Shown: piece by piece, positions 1 through 7,016 of the stretch
How positions within the stretch are numbered: the first letter of the stretch is position 1
Layout of the letters: each line of letters opens with the position of its first letter
Assembly (NCBI GenBank): GCA_045652965.1
Contig: JAZOLI010000113.1
Span: 1 to 12,872 of the forward strand
DNA length: 12,872 bases
From: Scatosoma sp045652965
GTDB lineage: Bacteria > Bacillota > Clostridia > Christensenellales > Borkfalkiaceae
Direction: 5' to 3'
Program-made: the position numbers and the translations under genes
The notes under the pieces: generated by a model
Database searches by the model: none
What the model was told of the DNA's origin: nothing
What the model saw: only the letters and a program-made list of their open reading frames with translations

Positions 1-186
1 TACGGGGCATTTCATCGTTGTTGCTCCGCTCCCCTTGGTCACATACGCCCAAGTATGCTCCCTTCGGGGTACTCGCGCTTCTTATCTTGCTTGCGTCTTG
101 TATCGTTTTACCAGCTGTAACAGGCGGTGCAAAACCCTGCCGCAATTTCTAATTTAAGCTTTGCAAATCAATTCACTTTCTACTGT
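1..186. other. Unassigned GC-rich edge segment, possible dispersed repeat; then short leader of hemW
   Basis: No gene is recognised here. Bases 1-150 are GC-richer than the following leader and open in several frames on both strands: the + strand frame starting at base 2 is open until a TAA at 155-157, and a - strand frame is open from 148 off the left edge. The segment holds small hairpins, such as CATAC (42-46) with GTATG (53-57) and CCC-TTCG-GGG (60-69). Multiple open frames plus hairpins look more like a structured intergenic repeat or the end of an unseen element than a normal gene, but there is no second copy in this window. Bases 150-186 are an AT-rich leader. I could not define a convincing promoter for hemW. 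Confidence 0.3.
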
Positions 187-192
187 AAGGAG
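187..192 (+). promoter_or_regulatory. Ribosome binding site that sets the hemW start
   Basis: AAGGAG lies 9 bases before the ATG at 202. This argues for a start at 202 and against the GTG at 127, which would add 25 unrelated residues before the conserved N-terminal strand of HemW. Confidence 0.8.
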
Positions 193-201
193 AACATCCC
201 T

Positions 202-1323
202 ATGCCAGGAATTTATATTCACGTTCCATTTTGCAGACACAAATGCTCTTATTGCGATTTCACTTCCTTTCCCGATAAAATAGAATACGCGGAAGCGTAT
301 ATGGCTTGACGTTACAAGGAATTGAAAATGCGCGGTGAAGAGTTGAAGGATTACGAATTCGACACCGTCTATTTTGGCGGCGGCACGCCTTCGTATATTC
401 CGCCCAAACTTATATTAGGCGCGATGAACCAAATCCGCGCTTGTTTCCGCTTGACCAAAGACGCGGAAATTACCTTAGAGCTCAACCCCGGCACGATAGG
501 GGAAAGCAAGGTGGAAACCTACTTAAAGGCAGGGATTAACCGATTTTCTATCGGCTTGCAAACGGCGATTGACGAACAGCTTGCCGACTTGAACCGTATT
601 CACAACGCACGTGATTACGTATACGCAACCAAGCTTCTCAAAGGGCAAAATTTCAGCACCGACGTTATGCTTGGGCTGAAAAATCAAACCAAAGCAGACG
701 TAGCAAAAACCATTGAGCTAGCGGTATCTTGTGGGTCAAAGCATATATCTATGTACGCGTTGTCGGTGGAAGACTGCACGCCGATTTACACCGATTATCT
801 CAACGGCGAATTGCCCGATTCCGACGAAGTGGCGGAGCTTTACGAGCATGGTAGAAAACTTTTAAAGGAAAAGGGTTTTGAACGCTATGAGATTTCCAAC
901 TTTGCGCAAAAGGGCTATGAGAGCAAGCACAATCTCAACTATTGGAAGCGTGGCGAATATATCGGCTTCGGTGTTTCGGCGAGCTCGTTCATGCGTGGCA
1001 AGCGTTTTACCAACACGTTCGATTTAGACGAATATATGAAGTGTATCATTTCGGGATTTTACCCTGCGGTGACGAGCGAAGAAGTGAACGAAACGGATGC
1101 TAAATTTGAGTTCGTTATGCTCGCGCTTAGAACAAAAGACGGCGTTTCCATGCAAGCTTACAAAGAAAAATTTGGCACGTCGCTTGGCGACGATTTCCCC
1201 AATGCCGTAAAGAAAACGGTGAAATTTTTAGAACTTGACGGCGATAATTTGCGCATCAAGGACGAATTTTTGTACGTGCAAAACATGATACTAATGCCGT
1301 TTTTAGAAGAGGAAAGAGAATGA
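202..1323 (+). pseudogene. hemW: HemW-like radical SAM protein, interrupted by in-frame TGA
   Basis: This is HemW, a radical SAM relative of HemN, implicated in heme trafficking and formerly called oxygen-independent coproporphyrinogen III oxidase-like. Read through, it has 373 codons, the usual family length. The 4Fe-4S/SAM motif CxxxCxxC is at residues 11-18 (C11, C15, C18, followed by DF as in HemW rather than HemN), GGGTP at 59-63, and the HemW hallmark HNLNYW at 243-248. A single TGA at 307-309 (codon 36) stops the frame and no shift is needed to continue. The result is a 35-residue peptide holding the cluster motif and a separate downstream body. The body could restart at ATG 328, which has AAGGAA 6 bases upstream, but it would lack the cluster cysteines. 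The 3' end overlaps the next gene by 4 bases. It may be a true nonsense mutation or a base error; the rest of the frame is well conserved, so decay, if real, is recent. Confidence 0.85.
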
Positions 1324-2051
1324 GAATATTGATTATTCGACACGGCGACCCTGATTATCAAAAGGATTGTTTGACGGAAAAGGGGAAGCGTGAAGCGGCG
1401 CTTTTGGCGGAAAAATTGAAAAAAGAAAAGATCGCGGCATTTTACACGTCGCCGCTTGGTAGAGCGAAAGAAACGTGTGAAACGGTGGCGCGCGCGATGG
1501 GCAGGGAAAGCGAAATCGTCGTAAAGGATTGGCTTCAAGAATTTAAACACCCCGTGGTTTTGCCGACGGGAAAAGAGAAGCATATCCCTTGGGATATGTG
1601 CCCCGAAGAATGGATCAACGAGCCGAAAATGTATGAGCAGAGCGGATGGCTTGATCAGGATTTTTATAAAGCTGCGGAGATGGAGAAGCATTATAAAGGG
1701 GTGATTGATCCTTTGGATGAGCTTCTTTCTCATCATGGCTACGTGCGCGACGGAATGGGATATCGCGCGGAAAACCCCAACCGCGACACCATTGCTTTCT
1801 TTTGCCACTTTGGCTTAGAATCGGTGCTTTTATCAAGGCTTTGCAACGTTTCGCCTATCTCCATTTGGCATCATTTTATAGCGCTTACAAGCTCGGTGAC
1901 CACCCTTTACACGGAAGAGCGAAGAGATAAACAAGTCATTTTCCGTTGTTGCGGTTTTGGCGACACGGGGCATTTATACGCAGGCGGAGAAGAGCCGTCG
2001 TTTGCAGGTAGATTTTGCGAAACGTTTGATAGCGACGAGCGGCACGATTAA
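1320..2051 (+). CDS. Histidine phosphatase (phosphoglycerate mutase-like) family protein
   Basis: A 243-residue member of the histidine phosphatase superfamily (branch 1), probably a cytoplasmic phosphatase. The phosphohistidine motif RHG is at residues 7-9 (nucleophile H8). The SPLxRAxxT segment begins at S44 with R48 contributing to the phosphate pocket. E74 in WLQEF is a candidate acid/base residue, and H163 in the FFCHFG motif is the second catalytic histidine. The substrate cannot be read from the sequence: cobalamin-phosphate, sugar-phosphate and nucleotide phosphatases share this fold. A middle insertion (about 80-150), rich in W, H and charged residues, is longer than in the smallest family members and may shape substrate choice. 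The start ATG overlaps the hemW stop as ATGA, so translation is probably coupled. The family is sure, the function open. Confidence 0.85.
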   Translation: MRILIIRHGDPDYQKDCLTEKGKREAALLAEKLKKEKIAAFYTSPLGRAKETCETVARAMGRESEIVVKDWLQEFKHPVVLPTGKEKHIPWDMCPEEWINEPKMYEQSGWLDQDFYKAAEMEKHYKGVIDPLDELLSHHGYVRDGMGYRAENPNRDTIAFFCHFGLESVLLSRLCNVSPISIWHHFIALTSSVTTLYTEERRDKQVIFRCCGFGDTGHLYAGGEEPSFAGRFCETFDSDERHD

Positions 2052-2077
2052 AAACGACACGTTTAAAAGAGGTTTGT

Positions 2078-2575
2078 ATGAGCAACATTGTTTTGATAGG
2101 CATGCCCACTTCGGGGAAAACGACGATCGGCACGGAGCTTTCGGCAATCATCGGCTATGGCTATATCGATAGCGATAGCGTGATCGTGGCGCGTTCGGGC
2201 AAAAATTTGCGCGATTTAATCGCAGAGCTTGGCAACGATGGATATTTAGACTTTGAATCGAAAGTGAATGCGGAAATAGCCGCTGATCGTTGCGTGATGG
2301 CCACGGGCGGTAGCGCGATTTATCGTGAAAAGGGCATGAAAAAATTGAAAGAACACGCCACGATCGTTTATCTAAAAATGAGTTATGAAGAAATGCGAAA
2401 GCGGCTTGGCGATATCGCGGCGCGCGGCGTAGTTTTGAAAGAAGGCTTTACGCTTTTAGATATGTATAACGAGCGCGTGCCCTTATATGAAAAGTATGCC
2501 GACGTCACGGTGGAGATTGATGGGAAGTCGCTCGCCGAATGCGTAAAATCGGTGAAAGAGGCGCTTGGAAAATGA
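2078..2575 (+). CDS. Shikimate kinase-like P-loop kinase (atypical substrate pocket)
   Basis: A 165-residue nucleoside-monophosphate-kinase-fold protein closest to shikimate kinase, whose members phosphorylate shikimate with ATP in chorismate synthesis. Walker A (GxxxxGKTT) is at residues 8-16, the DSD motif at 31-33 carries the acidic residues that bind Mg and substrate, and the C-terminal NERxPLY element typical of AroK is at 131-137. Two substrate-binding features differ from E. coli AroK. The FRxxE arginine (R58 in AroK) is L57 here, and the GGG loop is GGS (77-79). A candidate lid arginine is R116. The gene may therefore be a paralogue with another small hydroxylated substrate. AAAGAGG lies 5 bases before the ATG, and the stop overlaps the next gene's start as ATGA. 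The fold is sure; the shikimate assignment is moderate. Confidence 0.75.
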   Translation: MSNIVLIGMPTSGKTTIGTELSAIIGYGYIDSDSVIVARSGKNLRDLIAELGNDGYLDFESKVNAEIAADRCVMATGGSAIYREKGMKKLKEHATIVYLKMSYEEMRKRLGDIAARGVVLKEGFTLLDMYNERVPLYEKYADVTVEIDGKSLAECVKSVKEALGK

Positions 2576-3600
2576 AAATCGCAATCTACGGCGCAGGCGC
2601 GATGGGCACGGTGCTTGGCGCGTTGCTTACAAAAGGTGGAGCAAGTGTTGATCTAATCACGAGAAACGAAGCACACGTTCAAGGCTTAAAAGAACGGGGT
2701 GCAAGCATCGTTTGCGTGGCGGATAAAACGGAGTTTAACGTTCCCGTCAACGCGCTTTTGCCAAGCGAAATGTCGGAAAAATACGACGTGATTTTCCTGA
2801 TGACCAAGCAACGCCACAACGCGGAAATTTTACAATTTTTATTGCCTAAACTTACGGAAAACGGCGTGATTTGCACCACCCAAAACGGCCTGCCCGAAGA
2901 AAGCGTGATGCAAGCGGTGGGAGAAGAGAGAACTTACGGCTTGGTGGCTTCCTTTGGGGCAAACTTTATCGGCGACGGCAAGGTGGAGCTCACGTCCAAG
3001 ATGGAAGCCATGAGTGTGACGGTGGGCGGCTATGTCCGCAATGAAAAGACGGCGCTTTTACAAGAGATTTTGAGCAAAGCAGGAAAGGCGATAGGCAATG
3101 ATAGCTTTGCAAAAACTACGAACAACTTAGCAGGCGCAAGATGGAGCAAGCTTGCAATCAACGCGGCGTTTTCGGGCTTGTCGGTTGTAACGGGGCAAAC
3201 GTTTGGAAAAATTGCCAAAAAAAGGAAATCGAAAAAGATCGCGCTTGGCGTGCTTAGAGAGTGCATGGACGTGGCAAATGCAAGTGGCGTAGAGCTTGAA
3301 CAAATGCAAGGTCACGACATGCAAAAATTGCTTGGCAGGCGTGGGCTTTTCGGAACGAAATTTGCACTTTTCGCTTTGCCTATTGCGATGAAACGACATA
3401 AAAAATTACGCTCAGGCATGCTTACGGACGTGGAAAATGGCAGAAAATGCGAGATTGATTTTATATGCGGCGTCGTTTGCAAAACGGGCAAAGCCGTGGG
3501 AGTGGAAACGCCCCTTTGCGACCAAATTGTGGAAATTGCGCACGGCATTGAAAACGGACTGTATGAAATCGCTCCCGCAAATTTAGATTTTATCATATAA
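2572..3600 (+). CDS. Ketopantoate reductase-like (PanE/ApbA family) NADP-dependent oxidoreductase
   Basis: A 342-residue protein of the 2-dehydropantoate 2-reductase family, which reduces ketopantoate to pantoate with NADPH in pantothenate and CoA synthesis. The Rossmann motif GAGAMG is at residues 7-12, K79 follows the second strand, and N105 sits in TQNG. The catalytic lysine is K193 in WSKLAIN, with N197 matching N180 of E. coli PanE, and the C-terminal substrate elements are S281 and E294. The residue matching E. coli N184 is S201. The protein is also about 40 residues longer than E. coli PanE, partly through an insertion at about 255-280. The start at 2572 overlaps the kinase stop by 4 bases; an upstream in-frame start at 2539 would add 11 unrelated residues. 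It is a PanE-family enzyme, but whether its substrate is ketopantoate is uncertain. Confidence 0.8.
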   Translation: MKIAIYGAGAMGTVLGALLTKGGASVDLITRNEAHVQGLKERGASIVCVADKTEFNVPVNALLPSEMSEKYDVIFLMTKQRHNAEILQFLLPKLTENGVICTTQNGLPEESVMQAVGEERTYGLVASFGANFIGDGKVELTSKMEAMSVTVGGYVRNEKTALLQEILSKAGKAIGNDSFAKTTNNLAGARWSKLAINAAFSGLSVVTGQTFGKIAKKRKSKKIALGVLRECMDVANASGVELEQMQGHDMQKLLGRRGLFGTKFALFALPIAMKRHKKLRSGMLTDVENGRKCEIDFICGVVCKTGKAVGVETPLCDQIVEIAHGIENGLYEIAPANLDFII

Positions 3601-3633
3601 AAAAGTAAAAACAAGAAAAGGAAGTATAGAACG

Positions 3634-5271
3634 ATGGATTTGAACAAACTTGCTAACGCTTTAATCCCTGATGAAAACGTGAAACCCCTTGAATATTATG
3701 AAGAAAGATATCCCTTGCGCAATTTGCCTAGCGGTGCGCAGGTGACGCGTCTTGCGCCCAGTCCCACGGGCTTTATGCACTTGGGCAATTTGTTCGTGGC
3801 GCTTGCAAACGAACGGATTGCGCACCAATCTGGTGGCGTGTTCTATTTGCGTATAGAAGACACTGATGAAAAGAGAAAGGTGGAAGGCGCGGTGGAAGTG
3901 ATCCACGCTTCGCTTAAATATTTCGGGGTGAATTTCGACGAAGGCGCCGATCTTTGTGGCGAATACGGCCCTTATTATCAACGCCAACGCGCAGAAATTT
4001 ATCACGCTTACGCAAAAGAACTTATCAAAAAGGGCTTGGCGTATCCTTGTTTTTGCACGGAAGAAGAGATGGAAGAAGTGCGCAATAAGCAAACGGAAAA
4101 CAAGCTTTTGCCCGGCTATTACGGCGAATTTGCAAAATGTAGAAATCTTACCGAAGAAGAAATTTACGAAAATTTAAAAGCGGGCAAACCTTACGTGATT
4201 CGGCTTAGATCGCAAGGGGACGTGGAAGTGAAACATACCTTCCGCGACGAAGTGAAAGGGGAAATCACCGTTACGGAGAACAACCAAGACGTTGTCATTT
4301 TAAAATCGGACGGAATCCCGACCTATCATTTCGCGCACGCAATCGACGATCATTTTATGCGCACCACGCTCGTCATTCGCGGCGAAGAATGGCTTTCGTC
4401 TTTGCCCATCCATATCGAGCTTTTCAAGGTTCTTGGTTTCCGCTTGCCTAAATATGGTCATAACTGCTCCATTCAAAAACAGGATGGCGAAACGAGAAGA
4501 AAGCTCTCCAAGCGTAAAGATCCCGAAGCTTCGCTCACCTTCTATCGCGAGCAGGGCTATCATCCTACGGCGGTGCGGACGTATATGATGACGCTTCTTA
4601 ACTCCAACTTTGAAGAATGGCTCTTAAAATTCCCCGATAAACCCATTGAAGAATTTAAATATTCGATTGGCAAAATGGGCAAGAGCGGCGCGCTTTTCGA
4701 TATTCTGAAATTAAACGACGTGTCTAAAACCATGATGGCAACGCTTGATGAAAACGAGATGTACGATTTCTTGAAATCTTGGGCGGAAGAATTTGGCACG
4801 GAAGAACAAAAAGCATATTTTGCGGATAAAGAATATATGCTCAAAGTGCTTGCGCTTTGTATGGGTGTTGGCGGAAAGAAACGCAGAAAGGATTTCATTT
4901 GCGCAAAACAAGCGGTGGAAAGCATTGCCTATTTCTTCGATCAAAGCTTTGCTCCCGCTTACGAATATCGTTTCGATAAAGAAACGGTGAACAAAATCAT
5001 TTTGGCGTTTGCAAAAATCTACGACGAAAAGGACGACAACTCGGCGTGGTTTGAAAAGCTGAAAACGGTGGCTGGCGAATATGGCTTTGCAACGGATATG
5101 AAAGCATATAAAGCCGATCCCACGGCGTTCCCTGGCAACGTTTCCGACGTTGCAGAAATGCTTCGAATTGCAACGACAGGTCTTTCAAACACCCCCGATC
5201 TTTGCACGATTATGCAAATACTCGGCAAAGATAGAACGCTTAATAGATTGCACCAAGCAACGAACAACTGA
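3634..5271 (+). CDS. gltX: Glutamyl-tRNA synthetase
   Basis: A 545-residue class I aminoacyl-tRNA synthetase that attaches glutamate to tRNA in the cytoplasm; in organisms using the GatCAB route it may also charge tRNA-Gln. The catalytic domain begins at the APSPTG motif (41-46), followed by the HIGH-type signature HLGN (49-52). A likely zinc site is formed by C139, C141, a tyrosine near 162-163 and C169. The VIRGEEW segment (247-253) and the KMSKS-type loop KLSKR (290-294) complete the ATP site. The C-terminal half is the helical anticodon-binding region. About 35 residues precede the usual first strand, an extension seen in this clostridial type. AAAGGAAG lies 9 bases before the ATG. Tandem stops (TGA TAA) are followed directly by a strong terminator, so this is the last gene of the left operon. 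Confidence 0.95.
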   Translation: MDLNKLANALIPDENVKPLEYYEERYPLRNLPSGAQVTRLAPSPTGFMHLGNLFVALANERIAHQSGGVFYLRIEDTDEKRKVEGAVEVIHASLKYFGVNFDEGADLCGEYGPYYQRQRAEIYHAYAKELIKKGLAYPCFCTEEEMEEVRNKQTENKLLPGYYGEFAKCRNLTEEEIYENLKAGKPYVIRLRSQGDVEVKHTFRDEVKGEITVTENNQDVVILKSDGIPTYHFAHAIDDHFMRTTLVIRGEEWLSSLPIHIELFKVLGFRLPKYGHNCSIQKQDGETRRKLSKRKDPEASLTFYREQGYHPTAVRTYMMTLLNSNFEEWLLKFPDKPIEEFKYSIGKMGKSGALFDILKLNDVSKTMMATLDENEMYDFLKSWAEEFGTEEQKAYFADKEYMLKVLALCMGVGGKKRRKDFICAKQAVESIAYFFDQSFAPAYEYRFDKETVNKIILAFAKIYDEKDDNSAWFEKLKTVAGEYGFATDMKAYKADPTAFPGNVSDVAEMLRIATTGLSNTPDLCTIMQILGKDRTLNRLHQATNN

Positions 5272-5272
5272 T

Positions 5273-5311
5273 AAAAATCAAACCCCCAACCGCATACGGT
5301 TGGGGGTTTTT
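5273..5311. terminator. Bidirectional intrinsic terminator between convergent gltX and dapB
   Basis: A perfect 13-bp stem (5280-5292 with 5297-5309) and a CATA loop. On the + strand the 3' arm runs into a T-run (5307-5311). On the - strand the stem is followed two bases later by five T (5277-5273). It can end gltX rightwards and the asd-dapA-dapB operon leftwards. Confidence 0.93.
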
Positions 5312-5325
5312 ATATCGAATTTTTT

Positions 5326-6087
5326 TTAATTTTCTTCCGCTAAAAGATCTTTCATCTCATACCTGCCTGCAGGTTTTCCGTTTAAGAACTTTGCCGCGCG
5401 GATCGCACCAACTGCGAAAACACGCTTGGATCTTGCACTGTGAGAAATGGTGATGATTTCGTCTTCGCCAGCAAACATCACTTCGTGCTCGCCAACAATC
5501 GTGCCGCCACGAACGGCGTGCATACCAATCTCGTTTTTATCGCGTGCGCCCACAATTCCGCTTCTTCCGTCCACGTAATTTTTCTCCCCGTTAAACGCTT
5601 CGTTGATAGAATCGGCGAGCATCAAAGCCGTGCCGCTCGGCGCGTCTTTTTTCAAGTTGTGGTGGCGTTCGATAATTTCCACGTCAAACTTATCGCCCAA
5701 AACTTGCGCCGCCGCCTTACAAAGGGCTTGCATTAAGTTGACGCCAAGCGACAAATTCGCCGTTTTAAAAATGGCGGTCGTTTTCGCATATTCGTCAATC
5801 AAAGCAAGATCGGCAGGGGAGAAGCCCGTTGAAGCGAGCACGATCCCAAGCCCTTGCGTTTTGGCATATTCCAAACGCTCTGCAACGCCGTCGGCGGAAG
5901 AGAAGTCGATGATCACGTCCGCTTCTTCTTTGATTTCGGAAAAGCTTTTATAAACGGGGATGCCAATTTCTTTGGGATATAAATCCACGCCGCAAACGGC
6001 TTTTGCGTTGTTATCGTCTTCAAGAAGCGACAACACGTTGCTGCCCATTTTTCCGCATGCGCCGCACAGTATAATTCTCGTTTTCAT
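5326..6087 (-). CDS. dapB: 4-hydroxy-tetrahydrodipicolinate reductase
   Basis: A 253-residue DapB, which reduces the DapA product to tetrahydrodipicolinate with NAD(P)H in lysine and diaminopimelate synthesis. The N-terminal Rossmann motif GACGKMG is at residues 9-15. The catalytic segment ERHHNLKKDAPSGTA is at 140-154, with H142 as proton donor and K146 matching K163 of E. coli DapB. The C-terminal dimer region carries the expected RxGxIxGEHEV-like stretch (193-203). Length is normal. The ATG at 6087 overlaps the dapA stop as TGATG, which suggests coupled translation; a GTG directly upstream at 6090 would add one residue and sits 8 bases from GGAG (6102-6099), so either start is possible. 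It is the last gene of the lysine operon and is followed by the shared terminator. Confidence 0.95.
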   Translation of the reverse strand: MKTRIILCGACGKMGSNVLSLLEDDNNAKAVCGVDLYPKEIGIPVYKSFSEIKEEADVIIDFSSADGVAERLEYAKTQGLGIVLASTGFSPADLALIDEYAKTTAIFKTANLSLGVNLMQALCKAAAQVLGDKFDVEIIERHHNLKKDAPSGTALMLADSINEAFNGEKNYVDGRSGIVGARDKNEIGMHAVRGGTIVGEHEVMFAGEDEIITISHSARSKRVFAVGAIRAAKFLNGKPAGRYEMKDLLAEEN

Positions 6088-6977
6088 CACGCCTTAATCT
6101 CCAAATTGTAAGCTTTCATTGCCGCGATCAATTTTTCGCGGTTGTTTTCTTCCATCACGGTAAGCGGTGCGCGGGGCACGCCCACGTTATAGCCCAAAAG
6201 CCCAACCGCTTCTTTCACGGGGATAGGGTTCACTTCGATAAAGCAAGCGTTTGCAAGGGGCAAAAGCTTATCGTTGAGCGCTGCCGCTTCTTCAAGCTTG
6301 TTTTCTTTTACAAGCGTGCAAAGCTTTTTCACGTCGGCAGGAACGATGTTGGAAAGCACGGAAATAACACCCGCGCCGCCACAAGCAAGGATAGGGAAGT
6401 TGAGCGCGTCTTCTCCCGAATACACGTCACATTTTTCCCTTACCAAACGGAACGTTTCCATCGTCTTGCTCATGTTTCCGCCTGCGTCTTTGATGCCTGC
6501 AATGTTGGGGATTTCGGCAATCTTCGCCATCGTTGCAGGTTGAATTTCGACGCCCGTTCTGCCTGGAACGTTGTAGGCGATCACAGGGATAGAAACGGCT
6601 TCGCAAATGGCTTTATAGTAAGCCACAAGCCCGTTTTGCGTACATTTGTTATAATAAGGGGTGACGGCGAGAAGTCCGTCTGCGCCGAATTTTTCAGCGG
6701 CTTTTGCCGTTGACACGGCATCGGCGGTGCAATTGCTTCCGCAACCGAACACCACTTTACATCTACCGTTCACTTTTTTCACGGCATAATCCATAAGCAC
6801 GTGTTCTTCTTCAAACGACATGGTGGAAGGCTCGCCCGTCGTGCCAAGAAACACGATGGCATCTGTTCCGCCTGCAATTTGGCGTTCCACAAGCTCGCCA
6901 AGCACGTCGTAATTTACGCCGTTTTCGTCAAAAGGGGTTATGAGCGCCGTTGCGCTACCGTTAAAAAATCCTTTCAT
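6087..6977 (-). CDS. dapA: 4-hydroxy-tetrahydrodipicolinate synthase
   Basis: A 296-residue DapA, a TIM-barrel class I aldolase that condenses pyruvate with aspartate semialdehyde, the committed step to diaminopimelate and lysine. The active-site threonines lie in GTTGE (45-49). Y109 in VTPYYNK, Y135 and R140 in YNVPGRTG, and the Schiff-base lysine K163 in GIKDAGG all match the E. coli enzyme. Length is typical. The ATG at 6977 has a strong AAGGAGA (6997-6991), but with a long gap of 13 to 14 bases and a second AAGGAT touching the start codon; no better start is present. It lies 39 bases after asd and overlaps dapB, so the three form one transcript under the lysine riboswitch. Confidence 0.96.
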   Translation of the reverse strand: MKGFFNGSATALITPFDENGVNYDVLGELVERQIAGGTDAIVFLGTTGEPSTMSFEEEHVLMDYAVKKVNGRCKVVFGCGSNCTADAVSTAKAAEKFGADGLLAVTPYYNKCTQNGLVAYYKAICEAVSIPVIAYNVPGRTGVEIQPATMAKIAEIPNIAGIKDAGGNMSKTMETFRLVREKCDVYSGEDALNFPILACGGAGVISVLSNIVPADVKKLCTLVKENKLEEAAALNDKLLPLANACFIEVNPIPVKEAVGLLGYNVGVPRAPLTVMEENNREKLIAAMKAYNLEIKA

Positions 6978-7016
6978 ATCCTTAATATATTCTCCTTATC
7001 CATTTTTCGTGAAAAT

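Noticed and set aside
127..309. A 60-codon frame starting at GTG 127
   Set aside because: It is only the N-terminal piece of the interrupted hemW with an unsupported upstream extension; the ribosome binding site points to ATG 202.
307..309. TGA read as selenocysteine or tryptophan
   Set aside because: hemW itself, the kinase, gltX, dapA, the methyltransferase and hslO all end in TGA, no selenocysteine is expected at this HemW position, and I see no obvious insertion-element hairpin right after it.
1158..1808. A 216-codon open frame on the - strand
   Set aside because: It lies opposite hemW and the histidine phosphatase, has low-complexity basic composition and no motif; it is a shadow of the real genes.
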